DNA of 64,000 bases from Pyropia yezoensis (GCA_009829735.1 CM020618.1:35750894-35814893), one strand, 5' to 3'. Numbered from the stretch's first letter, positions 10,454 through 22,620 are shown. Numbers and translations: made by a program. Notes: generated from the letters alone by a model not told the origin.

Positions 10454-11464
10454 CTAGGCAAGCGCCATGGAAGACACGTCGAGGTCCTTGGTGGCGGGCA
10501 CCGCCCCCCCGGCCCCGAGGCGCCTGCCCCCAAAGCGGCTGCTCCTCCGCCGGCGGCAACGGGCGGCGGTGGCCGCCAGCCCTCCGCCCGCGGCCGCTGC
10601 GACCGCGTCGAGCGCCAGCTCCGAAACGCCCAGCATGCCCGCGCGGCCCGCAGCGGGGGTGCCCACAAAGCCGGCGGCAGCGTAAATTGCCGCGGGCGAT
10701 GCGTAGTCGTCGGGCGGCACGCACAGCGACTCTGGGTCTGCTGTCGCAACGGAACGACGGCCCGCCCCCCCCACGGCCGCCTCTTCGTCGACCGACGCGT
10801 CCGTGTCGCAGTCAGATGCCTCCTCGTCCTCTTCGCCGTCGCTCCAGTCATCCCCACCAAGGCCCCCGTCGGGTCCCTCCCACAGGCCTTCCTCCTCCCC
10901 GTCGCCCGCCGCCAACGCCGCGCCGTCGGCCCACAGGCCCAGCAGGCCACCGCCAACCGCACACATGGCCGCGACGGCGCCAACAAGGCTGACTCCCGCA
11001 TACGCCAGCGCCGCGTAGCTTCCGTCGTATAGCAGGCCACTCGAAGGGGCAGGGTAGACGGGCAACGCCGCCTCGTCCGCAACAGCGACATTGGCGGCCA
11101 CAGCAGCAGAAGCTGCAGCCGAATATGGGGAGGAGGGGGCCCCCACAGGGGCGGGCGAGCGTAGCCTGTCGTCGCGCAAGCGCGCGCGCGCTGCCGCATC
11201 CCGCGCTGCTGCGACCACATACGCCGATGGCGGCAAGGCCGCCGCCGACTCGAACGTCGTCGCCGCTGCCTCAGCCGCCGGCCGCTCAGGTGGGGCGGCC
11301 GCCGCGGCCACCGCGGTGGCGGCCGCGACGGCGAGCAGGAGCGTCGCCACTGCTGGCGGCGCAGGCGTCCGCCGCCGCCGCCGCTGCCGCCGCCGCACGC
11401 GCGGCCATGGCGCCCCGGGGAGCAGGGACGCCGCCGCCGTGGCGGCGCCGACCGACGCCCGCAT
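10454..11464 (-). CDS. Predicted membrane protein, family not recognised
   Basis: An open minus-strand frame ends at 10454. I prefer the ATG at 11462-11464 (336 residues) because the sequence upstream of it is low-complexity Pro/Arg. The N-terminus MRASVGAATAAASLLPGAPW is followed by a basic cluster and a hydrophobic Ala/Leu/Val segment (about residues 38-57), resembling a signal or targeting peptide. A second hydrophobic segment, AYAGVSLVGAVAAMCAVGG, lies near residues 148-175. A strongly acidic stretch (GEEEGLWEGPDGG, DWSDGEEDEEASDCDTDAS) follows immediately. The C-terminal third is Ala/Gly-rich with a basic patch. I do not recognise a family. A secretory-pathway or plastid location is possible but not shown. 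Confidence 0.55.
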   Translation of the reverse strand: MRASVGAATAAASLLPGAPWPRVRRRQRRRRRTPAPPAVATLLLAVAAATAVAAAAAPPERPAAEAAATTFESAAALPPSAYVVAAARDAAARARLRDDRLRSPAPVGAPSSPYSAAASAAVAANVAVADEAALPVYPAPSSGLLYDGSYAALAYAGVSLVGAVAAMCAVGGGLLGLWADGAALAAGDGEEEGLWEGPDGGLGGDDWSDGEEDEEASDCDTDASVDEEAAVGGAGRRSVATADPESLCVPPDDYASPAAIYAAAGFVGTPAAGRAGMLGVSELALDAVAAAAGGGLAATAARCRRRRSSRFGGRRLGAGGAVPATKDLDVSSMALA

Positions 11465-14072
11465 AACCGCTGCGCACGTGACGAGGCGGCAAGGAACAAT
11501 GGGGGGGGGGGGGTGGGGTGGGGGAGGAGCGGAAAGGGGGGGACCAGGGAAAAGGGTCAGATGGGCGACCCTCGTCGGGGGGTGAGGGGTGGACGTCGGG
11601 GGGTGAGGGGTGGAAGCGGGCTCCACCCGTGTGCCACTGGGCCGATGAGGTGGGGAGAGGGGTGGAAGTGGGGGTCCCCCGCGCCAATGGCTGCTGATCG
11701 GGGGGGGATGGGGAGGGAGGGAGCGGCGGCGACGCGCGCGCTGCAGACACCAGGCCAGCCGGGGAGTGGACGGGATGAGGGTAGATGCGCGCAGTCGGCG
11801 AGTCTCGGACGCAGCGAGAGGGGTGTGGTGCCTGCGCCCCCGCCTTAAGCAACGGGAGGTCACTGGGGAAGTGGGGGCGTTCGGTTGCTCGCCCGTGGGC
11901 CTCCCCCCCCTCCCCCCCTACCAACCCGTGCGGTGGCACACGCGTGTGCCTGACGGGCTGGCTGGCGAGCCCATCCCCTGGCAGGTCGCGAGGCCCCACT
12001 CACACCCCCCCCCCCCACCTCCTGGCGCACCACAGGGCCCTGAGGGCCATCTGGCGATCTGGGTGCCGCCGGCCGCACAGCCTCCACGCGCGGTGCGGCC
12101 GGTTGTGGCGTTTTGAGTGAGGGACGCCTCCCCCCAAAGGTGGATCTCTTTCCTGTCGCCTGACGGCCCAAAAGGGCGGTTGCAGCTCAGACAGACAGAT
12201 GTAGGGGGTGCCACGCTGTGCCAAGCTCACCCTTCCAATGGGGCTGTGAGGGGGGGGGGGGGGGCCGACTTGCATGCCTGGGCCCGGGCCATGACGCATG
12301 ACACCTGGCTCTTTCGGCGGGGGCTCGACGGCCGTCGAGGCGCACCGAACTCTCTGGCCGGGTTTGGGGGCAGGGCGCACCCCCCGTGCGGCCACCTGGG
12401 CGGGACTGTCGGGCCCGTTACGCCTGGCTGGTCAGGCCCGCCAGCAACACCCACAGACGCGGCACAGACACGCGGCAGGGGGGGAATTGCTGTGATGTCC
12501 TGACCTTGATGAGCTGTGATCTGGCCTGAGCACGCCAAGCACGCGATCCACGCATGTGATTGGCGCTGAGTGTCACTAGAATGCATAGCTGTGATGCATG
12601 TGTGTATTTAGGAGGCGTGGCAGGTAGTGGGCCCCGCACGGATCTGCAACAGGCGGTGTGCGGGTGATCTGTGGTGAGTGACGAGGACCACAAATGCTCA
12701 GATGAAAGGCTGGGTGGTCGGGTGCCGAGCATCCGACTCCAGCGCAGAAACAAGTCTATACTTGTACGTGGAAGAACACAGCGACTGTCCACAGAGTGTG
12801 TAAGTCTTATAGACTTTTATTGGCGACGCTCTTGCATGTTGGTGGGGGGGCCACATATTGACGCGTTAAGGGTTCTTGTCTAGTGTATTTAAGTAGGTCG
12901 ATCGACGAATGCCCAGATGAAATGCTCCCACTCGGCCTTCAGAACGGAGTGGAGGGGGGGGGCGACAACTTGGCGCGGTTTTGCTTCTGACTTGTCTCGA
13001 GGGATGGCGATCTGTTGTGCCGCAGCGCCCCCGCGTGTGACCATGCACCAACCCCCACATGGCGGGAGGCAAGCCGAAACGGCTGTGCCAGATCACCCGC
13101 CGCCGCGGTGGCGTCGCGCCGCACCATCCACCGGCGCCAGGTCATCCCCCAACCGCGCTTCCCGCCAAGGCGGTACGCCCTCCCTCCGCGGCGGCGCACC
13201 CCACCCCCACCACGCGGGGTGCCCCCTCCATCCCCACCCCCCCCCCCCCCCCCCACCCCCTCCTTCGTTGGCGGCCGCGCCCGTGTTCCCCCTGCTGCCC
13301 GCCCCCCCCCCCCCCTCCCCGCGCCGCCACCGCAGCGCGCTGCTACCGCGCTAGCGGTGGTCGGCCCGCGCTGCCGTCACGGCCACCAGCCGGGACGCGG
13401 CCGGGCGGGAGGCCGGGCAACGGGCGGGGACACGCCGGCGCGGGGCGGTCGACCGGTCCGACGGGCGGGCGGGCGCGCGGGGGGGGGGGGTGTTTGGTTG
13501 GTGGCTGGCTGGCTGCCGTTGCCCCTTTTTTTTTTTTTTCTGCTCTTGCTCTTTTTGTTTTCTGCCGGCCTCCCGCCCGTCCCCACCCCGTGTGCGCGCG
13601 CGCGGCGGCAGGCGCGCGCAACAGGGACATGGGACGCTCGCCCCCTCCTCCCCCGCCCCACCCCCACCACCACCACCGCCCGTCCCGTAACTGGACACGC
13701 CGCTACGCGGCGGCGGAGCGGTGGTGGGCGGGGGTGCCCGCGGGAGGCGCTGACTCACCACTGGGAGCCCCACCACAACCGGGCGCGTCCCTGGGACCGC
13801 GGAGGCGGCGGCCGGCTGGCGGCCGGTAGTGGGCCAGCACCCCCCCCCCCCCCCCCTTGCGTGCCAACCGCTGTCTTCCTCCCCCCCCGTTCCCCCAAGC
13901 ACACTGCACGTCGGCTGACGCCGCGACGCCTCCGCCTCGCCGGCGGGGTTGTGGTGGTGGTGGTGGTGGTGGTGGGGGGGGGGGGGAAGGGGGCGGTTGC
14001 ATTCCCCGCCCGCCCGCCTCTCCCGCCGCTCTGCCCACGCCCTGGTCTTCTTGGTGCCAGGCGAGACACATC

Positions 14073-14073
<1 letters not shown>

Positions 14074-14112
<39 letters not shown>
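14074..14112 (+). repeat. C39 homopolymer
   Basis: A run of 39 consecutive C is the longest single-base run I saw in the window. It lies about 810 bp upstream of the bZIP start codon. Confidence 0.95.
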
Positions 14113-14113
<1 letters not shown>

Positions 14114-14417
14114 CCGGCAGCCGCACCCGCCCGCCCGCCCGACTGCCTGCCGTCCTGCCGGCCTGCGTACCTACCTGCCTGCCTGCCTGCCCGCCCGCCC
14201 GCCCGCCCGCCCGCCTGCGTGTCCCACCCGCGGCGTGCGCGCGGGGGCGCGCCCGCCGGCACCACCCCGCCCAAACGCCCCACCCGCCACCCGCCGTCGC
14301 GCCCCGCCCTGACCGACACACCCCTCCCCCCATCAACCCACCTCCCCCGTCTAGGGAGACAGGCCCCCCACCCCGCCCACTTGCCCCCCCCCCCCCCCGC
14401 CGAGACCACCACCGCCT

Positions 14418-14459
14418 GCGCCGTCGCTGTGCGCGCGCGCGCGCGCACAGCGACGGCGC
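14418..14459. repeat. 42-bp perfect palindrome with (CG)n centre
   Basis: The arms, gcgccgtcgctgtgcgcgcgc and its reverse complement, meet without a spacer at 14,438/14,439. The alternating CG centre favours cruciform or Z-DNA. It lies about 470 bp upstream of the bZIP gene start. Confidence 0.9.
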
Positions 14460-14924
14460 GAGGCGCGCGCGCGCGCGCCTCCCCGGCCGACGCGGCGCCT
14501 GCCTGCCTGCCTGCCTGCCCTCCGTCCCTGCCCCGCCCGTCGGTTGGCGGCCGCCCCCGCCCCGCTGGGACGCGCCGCTGTCGACCCGCCCGCCCGCCGC
14601 CGCACCCCCCCCCCCCCCCCCACCCCCCCTCTCACCCCGGGGCCGCGCGTGCGCGCCGCCCCCACCCACGCGACGGGCGTGGCCACCGCCGCCGCTCCAC
14701 GACGACGACCGCCGCCGCCGCTGCGCCACCCCTGCCGCCATCACCGCCATCACCGCCAACACCATCCACCCACAACCACGGCGACGACGTCCAACCTTCT
14801 TCCCCTCCTCCCCCCCCCCCCCCCCTACCCACCCCCGTCACCACCACCACCACCACCACCACCGCCACCACCACCACCACCACAACAACAACAACAACGA
14901 CCTGCCCTGCGGGCCGTCACCACC

Positions 14925-15059
14925 ATGGACGACGAGGGACCACACGTGGGCGGCGGCCCTCCCTCTGCCGGCGGCCACCCCCCCGGCGCCCCCCCCCCGC
15001 AGGACGGCACCCCCTCCCCCGGCGGCGTAGCGGGCGCCCCTTCACCCCCGCCGGCACCC

Positions 15060-15097
<38 letters not shown>

Positions 15098-15458
15098 CCC
15101 GCCGCCGCCGCTCCTCCCCCCACCGCCGCCACCCCCACCCCCACCACCGCCGCCGCCACCCCTGCCGCCCCCGCAACCGCCACTGTCCCTGCCGCTGGGA
15201 CCGGCCACTGCCGTCGGGGGGGGCGGGGCGGGGGGCGGCGGCGGCGGTGGCGCCAGCGCCTTTCCCTCCCGCTCGCCGCTGTGGTTTTCCGCCGCCGCCG
15301 GCGGGGGGGCGGGTGCCTACTGGGGTGGCACCGCCGGCGGCGGCGGCGGCGGCGGCGCGCGGATGAGCGTGAGCAGCGTGACGGGCGGCGGGGGGAGCGT
15401 CGGGTCCGCGTCCCCCGCCGGCAGCCGACCCGGCAGCGCAGCGTGGCGGGGGGGGGGG

Positions 15459-15490
<32 letters not shown>

Positions 15491-17713
15491 GGCGGGGCGG
15501 CGCAACTCGGAGCTCCTCGACGACATGATCATCTTTGCACAGGGCAGCGGCGGTGACGACGCCGGCGGCGGCGGCGGCGGCCGCGGCGGCGGTGCGGGGG
15601 GGGGGGCGGCGGCGGGAGGGGGTGGAGGCGGAGGCGGAGGCGGAGGCGCAGCAGCAGCAGCCTTCTTCGCCCCCGCCGGCGGCGGCGCCTTCCCCGACCG
15701 CCGCGGCGTCGGCGGCGGCGTGTCGCCGTCTGCGGCGGCGGCGGCGGCGGGGGGGGGCCGGCCCATGTCGATTGACATGACCGCCTACGCGCCGGCGGCG
15801 CTGCTGCTGCCGGCAGCCGCCGCGGCCGGCCGCCGCGGCGGCGGCATGGGCGGCCCGCCGCTGCTGCTGCCCGGCGACGGCGGCGGGGGGCTGCTGCTGG
15901 GCCCCCCCGGCTACACGCCGTCGCCCGGCGGGTCCCGCCGCATGTCCACATCCACCGCCGACGGCCTCGGCGGGGACCCCCTGCTGATGGCCACCCCCTG
16001 GTGCGTGCCGACGCCGTCGCCGCCGCCGGTGCCGGGGGGGGAGGCGGGGGGGGGGGGGGGGGAAGCGCCCGCCTGTCGGCAGGCTTTGCCGCCGCCGTCC
16101 TTGCGGCGGGCGGCGTCGTTGGTGGGGGGGGGGGGGGGCTCTGGCGGCGGTGGGGGGGTGGAGGTGCCGCCGCCGCACGCCCTTGCCGCTGCCCCAGAGG
16201 GTACCATGGCCGCCGGAGGGGGGGTGGGGGGGGGGGGGGGGCGCCCGGCGTGGTACACCCTCGGCTCCCCGCCGCCACCACCACCGTACGGGGTGCCGAC
16301 GGGGGGGGGGTATGGGGGCGGCGGGGGGGGCTCCCCGTTTGGGCCGCCCGGGGGGGGGGGTATGGCGCCGCCGCGGGCGCCGCCGTCGGGGGGGGTGCGT
16401 ATGGGGTGGCGCCGCCCTTTTACCTCACCCCGGAAGCCCCCGCGGGCGGTGGTGGTGGTGGTGGCGGTGGTGGGGACGGCGGCAGCGGCGACGGGCAGGA
16501 CGCCCAGTCGGCGGGGCAGGGCGGCGGCGGCGGCGGCGGCGGCAGCGGCGGCCGCCGCTACTCGGCGTGCCTGCCCCCGCCGCGGCCGGTAAGCTCGGTG
16601 CTGACCTACCTGCCGCCGCCGCCCGAGGGCGCGCCCGCGGCCTTCCTCCCCGACCTTGGGGGGGGCGCCCGGGGGGGGGTGCCCGACGGCAGTGCCGGCG
16701 GCGGCGGGGGGGGCGGCGGCATGGCGCTCCCCGCCGGGGGGGTGCGCGGCATTGGCGTCGGCGTCGGCGTCGGCGGCAGCGTCGGCGGCGGCGGCGATGG
16801 GGGTGGCGTCCGCGGCGGCGGCGCGAGGGGCGTTGGGGCTGGCGGTGGCGGCGGCGGCGGCGGCGGCGGCGGAGGGGCGGGCGGTGGCGGCGGCGGCGGT
16901 GGTGCGGGGGGCGCCGGCGGCGTCGGCGGCGGGCACGTGGCCCTCCCGCCCGTCGGCGGCGGCGGCGGCGGCGGCGACGACGCGGCCACCGCCACGGCGG
17001 GGTGGCTCGCCGCCGCCCTCCCCGGTCACCCGGGCAGCCTGCTGGGCGTCCTCCCGGCGGGCTTTGACTATGCCGTCGGCGGCGGGGGCGTCGGCGGCGC
17101 CGCCGGCGCGCCGCCGGCGCTGGCGCTCGCCCCGGCCATTGCCGCCGTCGCGGTGCCGACGGCGGCAGACGCGGCGGCGGCGGCGGCGGTGGTGGCGGAC
17201 GCGGCGGCGGCGGCCAAGACCAAGGCCTCCCCCATAGCCACCGACGCGATGACCACCGAGCCCGCCGCCCCCCTGCTGGGGGCGGCCGCCGCTGCCGCCG
17301 CGGCCGAGGGTGCCGGCCGAGGGGGCGGCGGCGGCGGCGGGGGCCACCCCCCCCACGCCCCCCCCCCGCGCTCCCGCCCCCCCCCCCCCACTCCCCGACG
17401 CGCTGTCGGGGGGGGTGGAGGAGTACGCGGACAAGGAGAATGAGGTGATGGGCGGCACCGTGTCGACGCGCGGCAGCGCCGGGAGCAACGGCAGCAGCGG
17501 CGGCCGCAGCAGCAGCGGCGCGGGGGGGGGGGGGGGGCGCAAGTCCTTCTCGGGCGCCTCGGGGTCGGGCGGGAGCAGCCGCAACAGCCGCGGCAGCGGC
17601 GGCAGCCGCGGCAGCGGCCGCATGCGGGGGGTGGTGGTGCGCCGGTCGGTGCTGGGCGCGGCGCCCCCCGCGCCGGGGCCGCAGGGGGGGGTGGGCGGCG
17701 GTGGCGGTGGCGG

Positions 17714-17744
<31 letters not shown>

Positions 17745-18168
17745 GTCGGCGTGGGGGGGGGCGACGACGACCCCTTTGACGCTGCCCCCCCCGGGGGCGG
17801 CGGCGGCGCGCCCGCCGACGCCGCCGCCTACCCCGCCGCTGCGTACGCGGGGTGGGCGCGCCACCACCACCCGCCGTCGCCGGCACCGGCGGGCGACGCG
17901 GGGCTGGCGCTGACGTTTGTGCCCGCCCCGCCAGAGCCGCCCGCGTCGCCGCCGCCGCCGCCGCCGCCGCCGCTGCCGTCGGCCATGGCGGGGGTGGCCA
18001 CCCCACCGGGGGTGGTGGGGGCCCACCCCCTGGCCGCGTCGCCCCACTACGGGGACGCCGCCGGCCTCCCTGGGAGCGTCGGCGGCGGCGTTGGCGGCGG
18101 CGGTGGCCTCGACGGCGCCGTCCCCCGGCGGGGGCTCCTCCCCGCCCGCCGCGCCGGCCGCGACAACA

Positions 18169-18202
<34 letters not shown>

Positions 18203-18759
18203 TCGGGGCGGCGGCATGGGTGCTGTCGCGTATGGCGGCTATTATCCCCCCCCGCCGCTCCCGCCGGGCGCGGCGGGGCGCAGCTACTTTGGCCCCACCG
18301 GCAGCCGCGCCGCCGACGCGCGGGGGCATCTGCGGCTGCAGCCCGACCTGGCCATCCTCGACGCCGCCGCCGCTGCTGCGTCGTCCTCCCCACTGGCCGT
18401 GTCCCCGGCCGGCCGGCTGGGGCTGGGGCTGGCGCCGGGGGGGGGCGCGGACTTTTCCCTCGACTGCGGCGGCAGCGGCGGCGGCGGGGATGGGGGTGGC
18501 AGCGGCGGCGGCGGCGCGCCGTCGTCGCCGCCCCACCCGCCGCTGGGCGCGGGGGGGCTCCCACGGACGGCGTCGTCCCCCCCCACGTCCCCGCCCTCCC
18601 TCGCCACCCTCCACCTCTCTGACGGCCGCCGCGACGGGGTCACCCGCACGCTGTCGGGCCTCCGCCAGTCGCTCGCGAGCGCCGCGTCGGGCCGGTCGGC
18701 GGCGGCGGCGACCGCCGCCGCTGCCGCCGCCGCCGCCGCGGCTGCCGGGGGGGTGGGCG

Positions 18760-18791
<32 letters not shown>

Positions 18792-19363
18792 GGCCGCCGC
18801 GCCAGCCGGCGGGTGGTGGCGGGCGTGGCCGCCGCCGCCGCGTCGGCGCTCCGGCGGGTGCGCCCGTCGTCCTCATCGGCAGCGGCGGCGGCGGCGCAGG
18901 CGGCGGCCACCGCGGCGGCCGCCGCATCGCCGCCACCGCCCGGCGCCGCCGGGAGTGTGGGTGGGGGTGGGGGTGGCGGCGGCATGGGCGGCACCGTCGG
19001 CGTTGGGGGTGGCGCCGGCGGCATCGGCGTCGGCGGCGGCGGCGGTGGCGGCATTGGCGCCGTCCTGTCGGCACTGCCGCCGCCGCCGGCGCTGCCGCCG
19101 CCCCCCCCCGCGTTGCCGTCCCCCCTGCCGCCGCGGCGGCGGCCGGCCGTGTCGCCGGCCGGCCGCGGCGGGGGCAGCGTGTCGCCGCCGCCCGGCGCCT
19201 ACGCGGCGGCGCGGGCGAGCAGCTCGTCGTCGCCCCCGCGGTCGGTCATTAGTGGCGGCCCCGGCGGCGGGAGCGGCAGCCCCGCGTCGCCGTTGGCGGT
19301 CAGCGGAGGTGGGGGCGGTGGCGGTGGCGGTGGTGGGCTGGGCGGCGGCGGCGGCCTCGCGGC

Positions 19364-19406
<43 letters not shown>

Positions 19407-19949
19407 TCCGCGGGGCTGACGCCCAAGGAGCGCAAGGCGCGGCGGCGGCAAAAGAACAAGGAGTCGGCGGAAAAGTTCCGCGCCAAGCGCCGGCAGTACG
19501 ACGCGGACCTGGAGGAGGAGACGAAGCGGCTGGGGGCGGAGCACGGGCGGCTGGAGCAGACGCTCGCACACCTGGCCACCACCGCCGCCGCCCTCGAGGC
19601 GTGCCTCGCCGACGTGGACCCGCCGGCGGTGCCGCCGCTGTCGGCGGCCGCCGCCGGCGCCGCCGCGGCGGCGGCGGCGGCGGGATCCCCCGGCGCGGCG
19701 GCCGCGGCGGCGGCGGCGGCGGCCATGGAGGCGGCCGCCGCGGCAACGGCGTCGGCCATGGCGGTGCTGCCGGCGGCGAGGGAGGGGGGGGGCGGGGGGG
19801 GGCCGGCCAGCGCGTCGGCTGCTGCCAGGGGGGGGGCGGGGGGGGGCGCCGCCGCTGCCGCCCTGCCGGCGGGCCGCGTCGGGCCACGGCCGCCGCCGCG
19901 CCGCGCTAGGAGGGGCGGCGGGGGGAAGGGGGGCGCCGCCTTGGGCTAG
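14925..19949 (+). CDS. Very large bZIP transcription factor, frame broken at homopolymers
   Basis: The ATG at 14,925 has a strong context (caccATGG). About 1,670 residues follow, mostly Gly, Ala, Pro and Ser low complexity with islands such as RRNSELLDDMIIFAQGSG, GGRPMSIDMTAYAPAALLLP and EEYADKENEVMGG. Near the C-terminus (about 19,405-19,570) is a clear bZIP domain: LTPKERKARRRQKNKE and SAEKFRAKRRQYDADLEEE carry the N-x7-R basic-region pattern, followed by a coiled coil with leucine spacing (TKRLGAEHGRLEQTLAHL). bZIP proteins dimerise and bind DNA in the nucleus. Coding sense moves from the first frame to another between about 16,330 and 16,400 and returns to the first between about 17,345 and 17,390. 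Both places hold G or C runs, and the net shift is zero. I read this as one gene with homopolymer-length errors. A GTAAG donor near 16,589 makes an intron a weaker alternative. Confidence 0.75.
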
Positions 19950-20005
19950 CACCCCCCCACCCCGCGTAGGGGCGGGGGGGGGGGCACGTGGCGGGCCGGG
20001 GGGGT

Positions 20006-20108
20006 TGGCGGGTGGCGGGTGGCAGGTGGCGGATGGCGGGTGGCGGGTGGCGGGTGGCGGGTGGCGGGTGGCGGGTGGCGGGTGGCGGGTGGCGGATGGC
20101 GAGTAGCG
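20006..20108 (+). repeat. 7-bp minisatellite, unit GGCGGGT
   Basis: About 14 near-perfect copies of ggcgggt (variants ggcaggt and ggcggat) start 57 bp after the bZIP stop. The regularly spaced G triplets could form G-quadruplexes on the plus strand. Confidence 0.9.
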
Positions 20109-20314
20109 GGGGGGGGGGGGGTGGAGGGAGGAGGAGGCAGGCGCACGAGCGGGGGCCAGTGCATCCAGGGCGGTTGGGGGGGGGGGGGCGCGAGGGGCGG
20201 CTTTGCATAATAGGAAGAGACAGACATGACACAGACCAGAATGCACAGACCCATCCTGAGGGGGCAGTGTGGCCGGGGGACGCGGCGGCACCTCCCCCCC
20301 TACAGGGGCGGGGG

Positions 20315-20420
20315 TGCCGCCGCGTCTGCCGACAGGGGGGCGCCGCGTCTCTGCCGACAGGGGCGCGCCGCGTCTCTGCCAACAGGGTGGCCCCGCGTCT
20401 ACCGGCAGGGGGCGCGCCGC
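20315..20420 (+). repeat. About 25-bp minisatellite, four copies
   Basis: The core CGCGTCT followed by a gccgacaggg-like segment recurs at 20,321, 20,344, 20,369 and 20,394 (spacing 23, 25 and 25 bp). The copies differ by a few bases. Confidence 0.8.
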
Positions 20421-20600
20421 TTGCGCCCAGCAGCAGGGGGGGAGGGAGGGGAAGGGGCGGCGGGGGGAGCGTGCCGTGGCCGGCCGCGCAACCGGCCGGT
20501 CACCGTCACGGTCGTCGCGGGGGCGCCACACCGAGAGAGCAAGAAGAGCGAAAAAAAAAAAAAAAGAGAAAAAAAAAGGGAATGCCGGCCGTGTCCCGCG

Positions 20601-22439
20601 TCACAGCGTCGCGTAGTCGTCGGCGAGCGACGTGAGCGCCTCGGCCGCGTCGGCGGCGCCGTCCCCCCCCACCCGCCGCAGGGCGGCGGCCGCCCCATCG
20701 GCGGTCGCCACCGACCAGCCGCGGCGGCCGCCCTCGGTGGTGAGGGCGGTGAGGACGGCGGCCTCGGTTAGCTCCACCCCCCACTCCCCCCCGTCCCCGC
20801 CGCCGCCGCCGCCGCCGCCGCCACCGCCCGCCGGCCGGCGGGGCACCGCCAGCGCCTCCCCACGCGGGCCAAACATGCGGCCAAAAAGGCGGGGGTAGGG
20901 GACGGGCAGCGCCACCGGCGCCGCCGCCACGGCCGTGGCCGCCCGGCCGGCGGCGGTGGCGGCGGCCTCGGTGGCGGCGGCGTGGCCATCCAGCGCCGCC
21001 GCCGCAGCTGTCGTGGGCGCCCCGTCGGGGGGGAGGGGGCCGAGGCCAACGCCCCGCAGGCACACGGCCTGCGCCGCCACCGACACGCCCGCCGCGGCGG
21101 CGGCCGTGCCGGCGGCCGGCGGCCGGCGGCGGCCGCCGCCACCACCCCCGTGGCGGCGGCCGGCGGCGGCGGCGGCGGCGGCGGCCTCCTCGGCAGCCTC
21201 CTCATCCGACGAGTCGGCGCCTTCGCCATAGCGCCGGCGGGGCGCCCGCCGGAGGCGGCCACTGCCGGCCGTCCGGCTCCGCCGCGGCGCCGACGACAGG
21301 GGCACCATGGCCGGGGAGGTGGCGAGGCGGCCCAGCCCCGCGGAAAGCTGGGTGGAAAGCCGCAGGCCGGGGGCGCGCACCAGCGGCAGGCAAACCCGCG
21401 GGCGGGAGAGCACCGCCCACGCCGCGGGACGGAGGGCGGCGGTGAGGTCGCCCAGGGAGGCAAGGTCCCCCGCCGAGCCGGCGCCCGCCCCGGCGCGGCG
21501 GCCGGGCGTGCCGGCCGCCACGTCCAGGGCGGTGGCCAGGATGGCCGCTGAGTGGTAGGCCGCCGACGGGTCGGCGCGCCACGCGCCGCCGGGGCCCGTC
21601 ACGGACCACCCGCCGCCGCTGCCGCCGTCGCCGCAGCCGCGCCGGCGGGTCGCCGCGCTCGCCCACCCGCGGGTGGTGAGGGGCACGTACGTTGCGCCCG
21701 CGTCGGCGGCGGCGGCGAGCAGCCACCCCTCGCACGCGTCGGCGGCGACGGCGGCGGCGGCGACGGCGGCCGCCGACGTCGGGGCGGCCGCCGCCGGGGC
21801 GGCCGCCGCCGCGGCGGGCGCGTCGATAAACGGAGCGGCGCCAATGACGAGGACGGGGGTGGACGGGGACAGGAGCTCATCGCGGAGGGCAGCCAGGAGC
21901 TCCCCCCCCACCGCCCCCATCCCCGACCGCGACTCGGCGAGGAGCTGCACGCCGCCCAGGCGGTCTGCCTCCTCCGCAAGCCGCCGCACCCGGTCCACGG
22001 CGGCGGCCAGGAGGCCCCCGCCCCCGTCGCCGCCGTCCCCCGCCGACGCGGGCCCCGCCGCGACGGTCAGCCCCGCGGCCAGCGAGGACGGCGCCCCGTC
22101 GGCGGCGCTGCTGCCGCCGCCGCCCACGGAGAGGAGCGAGTGCCGCCACAGCGGCGCCTTGAGGTAGTCACTCCAGTAGCGCACCGCCGTCGGGTCCTCG
22201 AGCCGCCGTGCTGCCACCACATCCGCGTCCTCGTCAAAAGGGGCTGGCGCCCCGTTGGGGGCGTCGGCGGGCGTCGCCGCCGCCGGCCCGCCGGCGCCGC
22301 CGCCGGCGCCGCCGGCCGTGGCGTCTGCCGCCGCGGCGGCGTCGGCCGCCGCCAGCGCGGCCGCGTAGGGGGAGGGGTGAACGGGCGCGGCGGCGTAGCG
22401 GACGGTGCCGCCCGCCCACGCGGGCCCGCCTGGGCCGCT

Positions 22440-22483
<44 letters not shown>

Positions 22484-22588
22484 TCGTCGATACGGCGGGC
22501 AGCCGGTGGAGGGTGGCGCCAATGGCGGCTTCCGCGGCCGCCGCGGCGTCCCCCCCGTCCCCTTCTGGCGGCCTCGTCGTCGCCGCCG

Positions 22589-22620
<32 letters not shown>

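Larger units (their letters stand above)
11465..14924. other. Gene-free region, low-complexity upstream of bZIP gene
   Basis: No gene is supported in this 3.4-kb stretch. Positions 12,480-12,950 are of more ordinary composition with AT-richer patches. From about 13,200 onward the plus strand is pyrimidine/C-rich with CCTG/CCCG tetramer arrays (14,155-14,215 and 14,503-14,520), a T run near 13,527, (GGT)n near 13,950, (CAC)n near 14,840-14,882, and several C runs. Long open frames here (for example one ending 15,030) are artefacts of C-rich repeats. It likely contains the bZIP promoter and 5' UTR. Confidence 0.5.
19950..20600. other. Convergent 3' spacer, bZIP / Misato, with minisatellites
   Basis: This spacer lies between the bZIP stop and the Misato stop (convergent genes). 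It holds two minisatellites (listed separately), G runs at about 19,974-19,984 and 20,109-20,120, and A runs at about 20,551-20,577. No gene is supported. Confidence 0.5.

Noticed and set aside
13015-15030. 671-codon Pro/Arg-rich plus frame
   Set aside because: Translation of C-rich repeats, overlapping the bZIP start in another frame.
16589-17310. Intron explanation for the bZIP frame change (GTAAGC at 16,589)
   Set aside because: The other frame between the two break points reads as coherent protein, so run-length errors explain it better; transcripts would decide.
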